A stretch of 64,000 bases of DNA from the NCBI GenBank assembly GCA_019009955.1, contig CM032230.1, forward strand, positions 105,136,001 to 105,200,000, read 5' to 3'. The notes beneath the pieces were generated by a model. The model did not search any database. It was not told the origin of the DNA and saw only the letters and a program-made list of their open reading frames with translations. How positions within the stretch are numbered: the stretch's first letter is position 1; every line of letters starts with the position of its first letter. Made by a program: the position numbers and the translations under genes. Of this stretch, positions 30,397 through 45,882 are shown in pieces. The DNA comes from Riptortus pedestris. Lineage: Eukaryota > Arthropoda > Insecta > Hemiptera > Alydidae.

Positions 30397-30929
30397 ATGG
30401 CAAATAAAAATATTACCCTATAGCTTATATTCTAATATTAAATGAAGAATGAAGAAGGCAACCGAGGATAGCTGAAAATTGACTAGTGCGAAGTTGAAAT
30501 CAAAACCGCTGAAGTAAATTCCTGGACGTTAAAAAAGAACACGTTGATACAGCTAGACGTACCAAAATTACTATCTCTTATTCCGTTAACACAATAGCTA
30601 TACTAACCTGTTTTTAGACGATCAGGCCTTGATATAACTGAACTCAAGAAGGAAAGTGTGAGTAAAATTAGCAACATAACTGTTGTTTCTGTCAGAACTA
30701 GTACTGGCTCCTCCTCTCTATAGTTATATAATTACCAATATGACACATATATCTAATCAATAGCTGTAAATCGTATTTAGAAGGATTTAAAGAGGAGATT
30801 TTATTTAGTCGTACGTTAATTGATATCAACCTTTAGTTATTAGGCTACCCAACTATCATAAAAAGAATGAAATATGTTAAAACATGTATGAGTTTTTTAT
30901 TAGATGTGTGAACAAATCAGTTTGTAACT
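30397..30929. other. AT-rich intergenic DNA
   Basis: No gene or classified repeat recognised. Confidence 0.4.
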
Positions 30930-31359
30930 TATGGGGCTGAGTAAGCTAAGCCGATTCCCAACGCGCCATTTTCCAAAGGACACTCTCGACACATATTAAC
31001 ATCTGATTTATAATAAAAGAGATATTTTGAAATTCCGTACCCCCTCCCCCTCTCTGAAACCCCACTATTTCTGGCGCAAATTCAGCATTGAATGAATGTG
31101 ATCATTTGAGTACAATTTAATTGTAAATATTGAGTATGGCATAGATCAGCTAAACATATTCCAGTAATGACGGAATGTCTAAATTGATGACGTCATAATA
31201 CGTATTTGTGATCCGATTTCCCCCCTTTAAAGTACCTTTACCGTCCCCCGGCCCGATTTCTGCCATATACGATTAAGGATTTTTTTACATGAAACGTTTA
31301 TATATCGAGCATGATAAGAATTAAAGAACGATTGCGACCGCTAGACCCGTAACTAACAA

Positions 31360-31402
<43 letters not shown>
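30930..31402 (-). mobile_element. HINE-like element, diverged, ends in the TA core
   Basis: Contains a diverged 3' end (GGGGCTGAGTAAGCTAAGCC), two C-rich blocks (31038 and 31220), the TTTTTTTACATGAAACG block and GATTGCGACCGCTAGA, then a (GT)n/(TA)n core at about 31362-31402. The 5' half is missing. Confidence 0.6.
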
Positions 31403-31405
<3 letters not shown>

Positions 31406-31576
31406 TGCCTGATGAAGATGGACGCATTTCCATCGAAAATTTGTGAAACAACGAAAATTCCAACCGCTGGAGCAGACAGCCGAGGTACTCACAATGATAA
31501 TACTCCCCAGCGATGCAGCCTCAAAAATAGAATATATATTTGTGTTGATGTTTTCGACTAGGTTATATTTACATAC

Positions 31577-31779
31577 GGTGTTATTATTCTTTTTGGAGTT
31601 TTGGTCCATGTTGGTGAACAAATTTTTAGTTTATGCCGATATTTCGAGAATCTTAATTTTCTCTTCTTCAGGGAAAGACTAAAGATACCTACAAACACAT
31701 GGTTATTGCACTAGGACTAGGGTTATTCTTGGCTGCTTTTTCACCAACATTGACCAAAACTCCACAAAGAATAACAACA

Positions 31780-31781
<2 letters not shown>
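31577..31781. repeat. 42-bp inverted repeat with 121-bp loop
   Basis: Left arm 31577-31618 begins GGTGTTATTATTC. Right arm 31740-31781 ends GAATAACAACACC. They pair with only about three mismatches. The right arm abuts a TA array. This is either a small foldback element with terminal inverted repeats or a hairpin remnant. Confidence 0.75.
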
Positions 31782-31846
<65 letters not shown>

Positions 31847-31857
31847 AATATATACAT
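31782..31857. repeat. (TA)n microsatellite, lightly interrupted
   Basis: Long TA array with G, A and C interruptions toward its right end; it directly follows the inverted repeat. Confidence 0.9.
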
Positions 31858-31934
31858 ATACACTGCGGTTGATTTAATTTCAGTTCGTTTTATAAAAATA
31901 AAATGAAGCCCGTAAAAAATGATTCACTTGTGTA

Positions 31935-32056
31935 AATAGATAATTATGAACGGACCTCATTTTCTTCTTCTGCTAGATCGACTTTGTAGGAAATTTATCG
32001 AATTTCGCGTTATTAGTACAACCTCAATAGCTGATTTCCTTTAAGAGAAATCTGCT
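31935..32056 (-). mobile_element. HINE-like 5' end fragment
   Basis: GAACGGACCTCATTTTC to AATAGCTGATTTCCTTTAAG and the terminal GAAATCTGCTAA match the reverse complement of the family 5' end. Confidence 0.7.
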
Positions 32057-32083
32057 AATAACCGACAAAAAAGGGAACAGATG

Positions 32084-33660
<1,577 letters not shown>

Positions 33661-33664
33661 CATA

Positions 33665-33720
<56 letters not shown>

Positions 33721-33727
33721 TATATAC
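33661..33727. repeat. (TA)n microsatellite
   Basis: About 30 TA units with two single-base interruptions (TATGTA near the start, TACATA near the end). Confidence 0.92.
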
Positions 33728-35010
33728 TTACAACTTCTGGATTTGTTTCCTGACTTAGCATGGTCAGTGATGATTATGGGCAACGCCTTCATCAAGAAAT
33801 ATCTGGCTAGGGAATTTGGAAAAAATATAATAGTGAAAGTGGAAAGGAACGATCATTGATGACAACAGTTGGGCCCTTTAATGAGACTAGATGCCAAGTT
33901 ACATACACACACGTGCTACTTTATGTTATAGTAAAGGTTTGGTGTAACGTGTCGTAAATGTAAGAGTTTCTCACAATCATAAATAGCCCTTGAATTAGAA
34001 AAAACTTAACTCAGTTAGAGGAATACTGTTGTCTGTATTGTATAAAGTTAAAAAAAAAATCGTTTTTTAATCCTGTTATCAGAGAAACATATTTATATTC
34101 TGTAACCAAACATTTATAGCTCTCTTAATGTCTTAAATACTAACATATCTTTTCAGCATTTATAATGTAACCTTTTATTTACTAATCCACTGTAGTTTAC
34201 CTAAAAATGTTTTACTAATGGATATTCAATTGACCAAAACATATCTTATCTCCCGAAATCCTGTTAATTCTCTTGAAAAAACAATCATTAATTAATATTA
34301 ACCATAATTGTACTAATGCTATTAGGTTGATAATATTATTAATACTGTTATTGCACATAATAATTAATACAGTGTTTGGTTTAGCTAATCAACAACTAGG
34401 ATTATCAATGCTCTCAGTTCTTTCAGAATTAATGTGCGATTTTGATATTTATAATTTATTGAGTATTTTATCACTAAAGAATGTATATTAGGATCACCGT
34501 AATTCAAGGATAAATTCTCATAAACAAGAATGAATAGTTAGTTTAGGTGAGAATACCTGAAGGTAATATTAAAAAGAATAACAGAGCAACCAAAAATAGA
34601 ACTAACGATGATCCTAAAAGTATTAGATTTTTTTACCCATTCGATAAAAGCAAATTGGGTGGATCTTTTATTAGTCACTAGCAATTCTTTTTTACTGCCT
34701 ACTCTGTGCTATAGCAAAAATAATTCAAAATATAAGCAGATTCTAAACTCTAACTGCTCTGTACATAATACTTCAATGAATAAATTATATATATTTGTGT
34801 GAGTGTGCAAATACGCGAATATAAAAATTGGTCAACGAGATATTTTCAATTAAAATGGCCAATTCAGTAAATTTATTTTCTATTCATCGTCAGGTATTAT
34901 ATTAAGCAGTGGTTTATACTGAGTAGCCTAATTACTTACAGATTGGTATTACTTGGTTTATTACACATAATAATAATTAATAATGACCATATAATAATAG
35001 TACTAATGCC
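33728..35010. other. AT-rich intergenic DNA
   Basis: No gene or classified repeat recognised. Short frames at 34273 and 34608 are Ile/Leu/Asn-rich translations of AT-rich DNA. Confidence 0.45.
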
Positions 35011-35157
35011 TGAGGTTAGCCGTGTAAGTTAAGGCGTTGGTCTTAACAAACTTGACGAACTCACTAAATGATATCCTTGTCTTGGTTAGAAAAGTGTGGT
35101 AACCTGTCCCAATTAGCAACAGTAACGCAAAGTCGACGCTAATGTATAACTAAAATA
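35011..35157 (+). mobile_element. SINE family-1, shortened copy
   Basis: Head GGTTAGCCGTGTAAGTTAAGG, a deleted middle with no box B, then GTGTGGTAACCTGTCCC and the tail. Same family as 4019-4231, opposite strand. Confidence 0.65.
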
Positions 35158-35205
35158 AGTATTCATATAATACTTCATAATTAATAATAGTTTCATACTG
35201 TTCTT

Positions 35206-35311
35206 TCCCTTACCAGAAATCAGCTATTGAGGTTGTATCGTGACGGAATTTTCGAAATGTCCATAGATCCTACCTAGTAGATGACGAAAACGAGGTCCGT
35301 TCAAAACTGTA

Positions 35312-35384
<73 letters not shown>

Positions 35385-36206
35385 CTGTTACCCTCTAACG
35401 GTCGCAATTTTTGTTTGCTCGTTACCAAACTCGATATTTAGTCGTTTTATGTAAAAAGAAAGATCAAGTTCGTTAACAGCTGATATTAGACCAGTTGGAG
35501 GGGGGGAGGTTTAGAGGGGGAATTTTCGAAAAATCTAAATATCTCCGTTACTATACGTCGGATCTAAAAATTGCATAGTACCAATATTATTGAAAATTAA
35601 ATTTACTATAAATATTGTTATATACATTTATTCTCTATCTTGAATATTAACCGAGATATTTGCATTTTTATGAAGTCTGTGGTCGGGTATAGTTCGGATT
35701 AGGTCGGACATTTCCGTCATTGCTCGGCTCAGTTGGTAGCTTTTTCTAACCTTACCTGTCGTTTCTAACCTTACCTTACTTTTGTTATTTTGTGAGATTT
35801 ATGCAAATACGTTCTATTTACCTCCCTTCTATAGTTTTTGGACTACTAAAATTTGAGTTATTAAAATATACATTTTAATAAGGGGGGGGGCGCCCCGCTA
35901 GAGGGGAGGATTTTCGAAAATTCGAAATATCTCCGTTACTATACGTCGGATCGAAAAATTGTACAGAATCAATCTTATAGCAGATTAAGTTTAATATAAA
36001 TATTGTTCAATACATTTATTCTATATCTCGAATATTAACCGAGATATTTGCACTTTTATTAAATCTGGGCGGCTAACGGACGAGTGACTTTCTCGCCAAA
36101 AGCTAGGTCGGCCGTTTCCTTAACTGCTCGGCTCTTGTGAAATTTCTCTATTGTAAAACTTCACGTGGGAAATCTGCTTAGTTTACGCAGCCCCTGCGTG
36201 ACGGAC
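35206..36206 (+). mobile_element. HINE-like element with an internal duplication
   Basis: Diverged 5' end at 35206, TA core 35316-35380, then body. The segment from the G-rich block through AATATTAACCGAGATATTTG (about 35505-35670) is present again at about 35885-36055, with a GC-rich join (GGGGCGCCCCGCTAGAGGGG) between. The normal 3' end GGGAAATCTGCTTAG, the stem-loop ACGCAG-CCC-CTGCGT and GACGGAC follow at 36165-36206. Confidence 0.85.
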
Positions 36207-37299
36207 GTTTTTTTCTCTTGTGTGTGTAGCATTTATAAAAGAAATAATCAATCCCTGCGATAAAAAGTGTATTTATCTGTGTTTCTTTTTTTTAAATTGC
36301 CATAATGTTTGAAATATTTGAAATCGGGCACCACATCACAGCAAATAAGTCATGGACGTTCTTTTGAGAAAAATAATGTTATATTATTTGGCAAAGTGCC
36401 GACTCTATTATTCCAAAATTACCTCCTTCTCAATCATTAACTAAACTCGACGGTACCTCGATTAATTGCCTGTGCAATTAAGCAGAAACGTAGTAAAGTA
36501 TTTAAATATGAAATTATAAATAATGTTCATGGATACAAGAAGAAATTCTAAATAGGTCTTGTCATATTTATCCGTCAAAGGCCTGGTCATGGAAACCTGA
36601 CATTGACGTCAAGATAGTTATACCTGATTTTTAAAATAATGCATCAATTATAGCAAATGCAGAAGATAATAATGATTGGTTACTAAATGAAGAATATTTA
36701 CGTCTGCTTTAGGTGAATAAAATAGTTAGGCCGTAATGCAATAAATGGTAGATGCAGTGTTGTATCCCGGGTGTTGTGGCCAACACGAAGGTGCATGTTA
36801 TTGTTCTTGCAGAAGTAGACATGCACGGTTTCATGTCCTTATTTCGAATTCAAAATTTGCTATGTGCGAAGTCGTGTTCTAACCGTGAAAATTATAACAG
36901 CTCCGAAAGATATTATTAAAACTGACCTCTATATAAATTAAGGTACTTATCCCTAAACATTTCACGCCGTATTAAATTGGATAAGAACTAATATTTTTTC
37001 TTACTTTCAATTAGGATAATATATATAATATACGAACGTTAAAGGCTATACTCGAGATTCTTTCCGTAAAATATCAGTTTTTTTTTTTTTTTTGTCGCCA
37101 GTATCAATTGATTTCCAAATAAAATACCCCCGAACTTTATTATTGTAAAAATATGACATTTCTAAATTCGCTTAATAGTCTGACGGTGGAAGACAAACAA
37201 AAAAAAAAAACCTCAAATGGTTATTAAGATAATTTTTAAGGTTTTCTTTTTTGGTCACCTTCCGCCACCAGATTGGTAAAAAATATATTAATTTATAAC
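36207..37299. other. AT-rich intergenic DNA
   Basis: T run at 37078-37093 and A run at 37199-37210; no gene recognised. Confidence 0.4.
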
Positions 37300-37790
37300 A
37301 TTGGAATCTCAGAGATGTTGCATTACAAGAGACATTGAGTACCCATTTTGAAGTGTGGCAACAATGTAGGAGGCACCTAGCCGTGAGGCCTTAATCCATC
37401 CTACACCAATCCAACGCTTCATGGTGACTGAGGATTCGCTACGATGGTCAGAACCGATCCTATGGAAGGGACAGTCTCCTACTACCCAGCTCCCACACGA
37501 GAGAAACACATGTACCAGTTTACCTGGCCTGTATGTCCTCGTGCTTTGAACACACGACCACTACGTCTATGACCGGCAGTGAAGGCAAGCCTCCACTCCG
37601 GACACCACCCAGCCCGTAGTTCACATTGAGTAAGCCGCTAGAACTTACCCCATTAAGGCAGGAGTGATCCCCTGCCCGGAACAGCAAAGCCGACTAAGGA
37701 CCTACTGTTCCTACGGTTCCCCTACCCAGCAGCTACACAGCGGGGGCTTACTGCTTCCACTGGGGAGGGCCGTGCCGGAAACTACAAGAG
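37300..37790. other. GC-rich block, unclassified repeat or exon
   Basis: About 480 bp near 50% GC inside AT-rich DNA, with an abrupt return to AT-rich at 37790. The 66-codon minus frame (37309-37509) has no known domain. It looks like the untranslated part of a retroelement, but no family was recognised. Confidence 0.35.
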
Positions 37791-38423
37791 AAAGTAAAAT
37801 TTATAATTAAAATAATCTTCTGGTGTTAAAGTCGTGAGAATATTGAGTGTCTTCATGAATAAAGAAGAAATGGACCTAGCTGAAACTCCACGGCCTTTCC
37901 TGTTCATTAAAACATTTTTATTTTTATTATAACATAACAATGGCAACTCAAAAAAAATAAAATAAAATGAAACAGACAAATATAAAAAATCAAAATAATA
38001 TACACATGTACGTATAACATAAGTAAATTTCAATGCAATTCCAATATGGCCGGAATTGTGGCCAATTTATTATTTCGTTTATAAGCCACTGTCATTCACA
38101 AAACCACACAGATATCCATAACGCTGATATTTTTGATTATTTTAACCACTGATTTCAGTAATCACCTACTTATCACAGACCGAGTTTGGTCATTAATGAA
38201 CTTACCTAGACCCTTGTATGAAATATTTATAAATCTAGTTCGGTAGCGATTTAACAAAATTATAGCCACTAGAGCGTTATTAGACCAAAATACTTAAAAT
38301 ACGATAAGTGAGAGTATAAAAAATTTTGCGTAAACTTAGCAAATTTCTCACGTGAACTTTTATGATAGAGATATCTGTATCCGTGAGCCGAACAGTAACG
38401 GAAACGGCCGAACTAGCTTTTGG

Positions 38424-39776
<1,353 letters not shown>

Positions 39777-39845
39777 TCAAAAATCCCGTCATCGAGTTCA
39801 ACGACATCAATAGCTGAGTTCGCATAAGGGAAATCTGCAAAAAAA

Positions 39846-40455
39846 TCCGCAAGTGCCGCGTAAACTAAGTAGCTGTTTCAAGAGCAGGTATGACGCACAA
39901 CTGATATCATCTCATCATTTATAGTCTATTTCTAAATAAAAATCCAATGATTAGAAGAAGTTGGAGATTAGTGAATACTGAAAAGAACTAACTTTATATT
40001 TAGCAACAAAAAAAGTATAAAACAATAATTGTATCAATAACAAGATAGGTTCAATAAAATGTTTCGATGCGACTAATAATAACGGAAATATAGAAATTTT
40101 TTATCCCCCACCCCGTTTTCCTCGCCCGATTTCAGCTTTAATTAATGTGAGCTTCAGGCTCGAATGAAACTGTTAAATATCGAGTATGACACAGAAAAAA
40201 TAAACATTTTCGTGTAAAAAAAAATCTAAATTGGTGACGTTACCACACAACGTATTTGAAAACAATATTTTGTATTTAAGCTTGGAATATGACGTTTCGT
40301 GATATAATTGTTGCTATGTTTACTGAAAATTAAAAAAGTACAAAAATCTCGGTTAATATTCAAGATAAAGACAAACTGTATAGAACAGAATTGTAAAAAT
40401 GCGTCATTAGTACAACATCAATTGGTGATTTCGTTTTAGGGAAGGCTGCTAAAAC
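39846..40455 (-). mobile_element. HINE-like element, degenerate
   Basis: Diverged 3' end (AGTGCCGCGTAAACTAAGTA) at the left, the C-rich block near 40106, ATATCGAGTATGAC, and a diverged 5' end (GGTGATTTCGTTTTAGGGAA) near 40430. It abuts the previous copy head to tail. Confidence 0.6.
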
Positions 40456-40775
40456 GTTAATGAAAATGAGTCATGAGATCAACCTCAACAGCTGATTAAC
40501 TTGAGAGAAATATGAATATAAAGAAAGAAGGAAACAGCTCACCCTAGAAGTGTCTATTACAGGCGAGTTAAATTTTCATCCCAGAAAATGGAGTCGATGA
40601 TGGCATAGATTGGGAAAGGAAATTAAGCTATTAGGCAGTCTCATTATTAAAGATTCAAAACGATTATCCATTTTCTCCTCATTAAGGAATAGGTCTTTAA
40701 TGTTGTTAGTAAACCTACGAAAATGTTAGTGTTGCTAAACATATTGTTACGTTTTATTACAAAACCAGTAATGAA
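40456..40775. other. AT-rich spacer
   Basis: A short HINE-like echo (AACCTCAACAGCTGATTAAC) lies at about 40480-40500; otherwise nothing recognised. Confidence 0.4.
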
Positions 40776-41260
40776 CGTTGTTAATAAGAGTTCTTTTGGA
40801 TTGCAAAATTAAACACACACAAGTTTCACAGTTTTTCACTGCACGGTTTATTTCACAATGCACAATACTCTTGGTTAACTAATACTACTCACAGTATTAC
40901 ACTGATAGTGTCACTGTTCTTCAGATTTCACAGTCCAATAATTCACTCGCGGTCACTGAACTTTACATAAAAACGACGGCACTACACTGTCCTATACTTC
41001 GCGGCACTGCACTGTCTTAAACACGGCACTAAACTGTTACTTACAGTCACGGCACAACACTGTTCTTCACGGCACCACACTTTACCGCACTGCACTAAGT
41101 CGCACTGTAGCGCTGAACATCCCTCGAAGACCGTCGAGCGTCAACTGAACTGAGGTACTGGCAGGGTCTCTTATTAATGCCTGTAGAAGGGGCTAGCCAA
41201 GGACTAGAACTAGACTAGAAGTTCCAGAACTTCCTAGAAGGCCCTAATTAGATCAAATGC
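40776..41260 (-). mobile_element. LTR-like repeat, copy 1
   Basis: About 70-80% similar by eye to 43569-43960 over about 370 bp, both rich in CACTGCACTGT motifs. On the minus strand the sequence carries AATAAA-type signals. It looks like a solo LTR in minus orientation, but its outer ends are unclear. The right side runs into a CT array. Confidence 0.6.
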
Positions 41261-41262
41261 AC

Positions 41263-41399
<137 letters not shown>

Positions 41400-41637
41400 A
41401 ATCTTTCACGGAACACTATATAGGGTTCGATTCCTACCTGAAACTCAATTAAAGGATTAGAACGCCCACTCTTATTTTATTACCTGCAAGATAACCGGCT
41501 CCAACTAATCTTATTAGGATCAAATTTCAGTGTTTATTAAATATTATTCTGATTTTTGTTGCAGGCTATAGCAAGCAAAGTTTTGCATGCTAGTTTTTGA
41601 CAAAAAACACAACTACTTAATATTCTCTCAAATTTTA

Positions 41638-42165
41638 ATTTTAAAACCAAACAATAAATAAGAAAACAATAGCTTAAGAATTTAGTAATAAAATTTTAAT
41701 TATAAAAAAATAAACACGAAAACAAAAGATTAAGAATTAAATTTAGTCATCAAATTTTTATTTTAAATGAAATAAAAAGAAAACAAATGCTTAAAAATTA
41801 AATTTAGTCATCTAACTTTTATTTTAACTAAATAAATACGAAAACAAAAGCTTAAGAATTAAATTTAGCCATCTAACTTTTATTTTAACTAAATAAATAC
41901 GAAAACAAAAGCTTAAGAATTAAATTTAGTCATCTAACTTTTATTTTTTATTTTAAAAAATTTTTATATAAATACGAAAACAAAAGTTTAAGAATTAAAT
42001 TTAGTCATCTAACTTTTATTTTAACTAAATAAATACGAAAACAAAAGCTTAAGAATTAAATTTAGTCATCTAATTTTTATTTTACAGAAGAAAACATAAG
42101 CTTACGAATTTAATTTATTTGTCAAATTTTTATTTCAAAGAAATAAACAAGGAAACAAAAAAAAA
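41638..42165. repeat. 61-bp minisatellite, about 8 copies
   Basis: Units contain AATTTAGTCATCTAACTTTT and GAAAACAAAAGCTTAAG. Three landmark positions at 41809, 41870 and 41931 fix the period at 61 bp. Units at the edges are more diverged, and one unit has a short insertion. Confidence 0.9.
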
Positions 42166-42400
42166 AAAAAAATTGTAAACTTATAGTGATTGATTACCAT
42201 AAATCACAATGATCCGCTACATAGTTTTTATAACTTACATTCGCATTGTACAGATGAACTAGTGCTTAAGAAATATTTTGGAAAAAGTGGGTTATAAAAT
42301 ACCTTTTATGACTCTGTCAAATCTATTGATATTTACATATATCTAAATTATTTTATATTGGTGTAACTTTCAGTTTAAAATACAATGTATGTTTAAAAAA
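42166..42400. repeat. Shared tail of the duplicated block, copy 1
   Basis: TGTAAACTTATAGTGATTGA, then AGATGAACTAGTGCTTAAGA and CTCTGTCAAATCTATTGAT match, with substitutions, 44314-44530 downstream of the second minisatellite. Confidence 0.7.
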
Positions 42401-43317
42401 ATATAATATAAGATACAATTTTTTAACATTCTGGCTTTATGTTGCATTTTTTTAGCAATGTGATAATTAATTATTTCACAAAACTTCTCATTTCCATACC
42501 ACGTACTTTTTTTATGTAAACAATACCAATTTGATATAATGTTTCTGTAAATTTCTACGGGAGATGAAACTGCAAAAATGCCGGAAAAGATTAGTTCATT
42601 TTTCCATCTGTCTCTACAGTGATTTATATAAGTATATTATAAGGAGGAAACGCAATGCAGTGAAACATGCTCTTTTAGCTCAATTTTAAAGGACTTCAGA
42701 TACAATTTCAAAAATATCAATTTTACAGCTGTTTCTAGATTATTGTTCTATAATTTCAGATTATGAGTTTTTACTACCGTTTCTCGAATTTCGAATTTTC
42801 ATCGTTTCCCAACTAAGCGGGTTTTCCATGAAGTTATAAAAGTCATCAAACAAATATCATAAGTGGCCAGTAGTCGAGAGCGGCCATTCTTCTCCTAGAG
42901 TTTATATTCTTGCATGGTTGCTGCCCCAAGCGTGACCCATAAACTACGGAGACCAAATTGATTTCTCACGTGCTTCAGGTTACGTGATTCATTGGCTCCT
43001 TTTGTTCGTGTAACACATTTACCTAGTCATTTTCACTCTCGCTTTAGTGAAAATGTATTGCAGTGAATAAACTGCCTCGGGAGCAATTAACTCTTCTGTT
43101 GTGTGAGAAAAAAAAGTATATATTTACGATCTAATATTTCACACTTCACCATTGAAAGTTATTATTTGTTCAGTTGTATCACATTATTTTAATCTTACTC
43201 CTTGTAAATTATTCAAAACTGTAGCTTAAAGATTTTGAAGATCTTCAGCCACATCGAGCGAGACACAACAGATTCGTCTTCGAGAGTTTTACTTAGGGAG
43301 TGGTTTACAATGTACAA
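42401..43317. other. Unassigned DNA with a 10-bp perfect hairpin at 43028-43055
   Basis: The hairpin arms are CATTTTCACT and AGTGAAAATG with an eight-base loop. No gene recognised. Confidence 0.45.
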
Positions 43318-43567
43318 TCCCCGTTAACCAAGGAGGACCTGGAATAGGTTGTCTCCTAGCGGGCCATATTGCTGTTCCCTTGGGGATTTTTGGTCAGCTC
43401 ACCTAGCGTTAGCGTGTTTGTGAACTGGATCTTTGAGAGTCGTAATCGTTAGTCATCAGGAGGGGCTCCTGGTGAGATATAAGAGCTGTGACACTTTAGT
43501 TTAACGTTCTCCCTTGGCGTGTTTCGAACCTGTGCCTATTTTTACCGTCAGCTTCTGAGAGTATAAA
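43318..43567 (-). mobile_element. SINE family-2, uninterrupted copy
   Basis: On the minus strand the head region carries AAAAATAGGCACAGGTTCGA (box B-like) near 43535 and the body runs to GGAGGACCTGGAATAGG and CCCCGTTAACC at the left. This is the reference for the LINE-split copy at 20160/22535. No clear poly(A) or simple tail is seen, so SINE status is likely but not certain. Confidence 0.55.
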
Positions 43568-43568
43568 C

Positions 43569-44168
43569 GTTGTTTATTAGAGTTCTTTTGGATTGTAAAA
43601 TTAAACACACACAAGCTTCAGAGTTTTTATCACTGCACAATTTATTTAACAATGCACTATACACTTGGTTAATTATTCTTAATTACTACTCACAGTATGC
43701 ACTGATAGCGTCACTGTTCTTCAGATTACACAGTCCAATAATTCACTTACGGTCACTGAAGTTCACAAAAAGACGGCACTGCACTGTCCTTTACTCCGCG
43801 AAGTTAACGGCACTGCACTGTCTTAAACACGGCACTATATTGTTTTGTTCTTTACAGAGCCACGGCATAACACTGTTCTTCACATAAAACACATTACCGC
43901 ACTGAACTAGTCGCACTGTTGCACTGAACGCACTGATGATCACTAGAATTGACTGTCGGGCGAGTCGTACACACTTATATAGAGGAACGGCAACATCAAA
44001 GGAAGCTGTCTTGATGCTACTGGACTCTTAATCTGGAACAATCCCGGCTCCACTAGAAACTTCGGGCGCCAATTGTCCTTCCTCGGTCGGCTCCATTCAT
44101 CTCCTTCGTACTTCCTAAATACGTGACTATCTCTGTTTAATTTTTCATGTATTAAATTTTCGCAACAA
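43569..44168 (-). mobile_element. LTR-like repeat, copy 2 (probable solo LTR)
   Basis: Matches 40776-41160. On the minus strand it starts TGTTGCGAAAATTTAA (44168) and has a TATA box in CTATATAAGTGTG near 43977 with an initiator-like TCAGT downstream. It also has an AATAAA near 43640, and finishes near 43570. This is a promoter and poly(A) order suited to an LTR. Internal coding sequence is absent and no target duplication was found. Confidence 0.55.
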
Positions 44169-44182
44169 TATATATATATATA

Positions 44183-44540
44183 ATAAGCTTAAAAATTAAA
44201 TTTTAGTTATCAAATTTTTATTTTAAAGAAGATAGTAAAGAAAAGCATAAAAATTATATTTAGTCATCAAATTTTTATTATAAATATATATATATACAAG
44301 AAACAAAAAAAAATTATAAACTTATAGCGCTTGATTACGGCAAAACCCCAATAACCCGTTATATAGTTATTATTGCTTACTTTTGAATAGTACAGATAAA
44401 CTAGTGATTAACAAATATTTTGGGAGAAGCGGATTATTAAATATTTAAATACTCTGTCATGTCTATTGATGTGTAAATATATTTTAATGACTTTAAATTG
44501 GTCTAACTTTGAGCTTCAACAATTATATGTTGAAATATAT
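44183..44540. repeat. Short 61-bp-unit array and shared tail, copy 2
   Basis: Two units of the minisatellite (AAATTTTTATT and AAGCTTAAAAATTAAATTTTAG) are followed by ATTATAAACTTATAGCGCTTG and the same tail as 42166-42400. Confidence 0.7.
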
Positions 44541-44857
44541 ATATATTTATAACATATTTTTAATAATTTCATAATTGTTTTTCTCGGTGGAACCTCTCTT
44601 AGACAACGTGTACTTTATCTTGATGTAATAATCAATTGAGAACAAAATAAATAGACTTAAATATGTTCACCAACATCTTAACCGGATTAAAAAAGTTTTT
44701 AAATGTAATAGAAAAGAATTTAGACCTAAGTGACTGAATACCACACAAGATAAGGATAGTTCAAACAGAATCAACTTTTTACGTGGATTAACTAAACATG
44801 TGGACTAATGAAAAAGCTGTATCATATTGGAACTCAACTTTAGGGGGAGCGGCTCTT

Positions 44858-44909
<52 letters not shown>

Positions 44910-45009
44910 TGCAAGAATGCCAGTTTAGAGAGAATAATAAGTGATCACAGGTAATAAAGAATGTAAGAAATCCCCTTCTTGTATAAATGCTCACTTACAA
45001 TATGTGAGT
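44541..45009. other. AT-rich DNA with (TA)n at 44862-44907
   Basis: No gene seen; the TA array has no recognised HINE ends beside it. Confidence 0.5.
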
Positions 45010-45320
45010 GGGGCAAGTCTGGAGGGTAGATTAAAATTGTAGCCTGCATACTCATTGTGGCTAATGCCTATGCCTGGCTACAGACTACCGAGGGCTGGCT
45101 ATCTAACAACTATGGCCTTGAGTGAAATTTCCTCCAATCATGCATTTACTGGCGTTAATAGAATTTTCCTCATGACGCTGGATGGTTTGATGAAGAAGGC
45201 AATGGGAAACCACCGCATGTCCTTGTTCGCTCCCGTGAAAATCAGGTTTACCTGTTCACAAGACCAATTACAATGTGTAGCCTGTAAATTCTATAAGGTA
45301 AGTAATAGACACTAAAAAAA
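45010..45320. other. Moderate-GC block, unassigned repeat-like sequence
   Basis: Contains TGATGAAGAAGGCAATGGGA and AACCACCGCATG, which I associate with a dispersed insect repeat, and ends near a GTAAGT. The 86-codon plus frame has no known domain. Confidence 0.35.
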
Positions 45321-45459
45321 AAAAGGTAATGATAATCGTTGTAATTGGAGATCGATTACCTTATAGATGACAAAAGTAAGTATCAAATTAAGTTGAAATG
45401 GAGGCTGTATAAAGCAGATTAATGAACTTATGTTTAAAATAAAACAAAGTGTGTTTAAT

Positions 45460-45770
45460 GTTTGTTTTGAGGGCCAGAGGCAAAGGTGTGATTAGGCCTG
45501 GGGTGGTAGGCTCATCCCTTTCTATACTAGGCCTTTGCCGCTCCTCCTAATGAGGAAGGGCTTAACGATCTCCGTGGTTTTTGACTCTCTCAAGGTAGCT
45601 AAGGTAACCAACCTGTTTGGATAAGGTAACTCTCCTGCTTGTGTAAGGTAAACGGCACAGATGAGGGTAATTTTTCCCTCTAAGCTACAGAGTTCGAAAC
45701 ATCTGTTGCACAAGATTTATTAAATGAGGGACTGCCAGCGTCATCCGACGCCTTTAGTTGATTTAACGTT
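45460..45770. other. Moderate-GC block, unassigned
   Basis: Higher GC than its flanks, with repeated AAGGTA/AAGGTAAC motifs near 45590-45650. No domain recognised in either strand. Confidence 0.3.
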
Positions 45771-45882
45771 ATTGGTATAAAACAAAGTATCAATATATTT
45801 CAACTGATACATCTGAACATGCATTCTACAATCTATACTTAATTAGAATTCAGTCCGTGACCTGCATTCAGCTTCCTGTTTC

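Noticed and set aside
41420..41440. tRNA-like GGGTTCGATTCC
   Set aside because: No cloverleaf or box A at the right distance; not a tRNA gene or clear SINE.
45055..45315. 86-codon frame ending near a GTAAGT
   Set aside because: The sequence looks like a dispersed repeat and no domain or acceptor was convincing.
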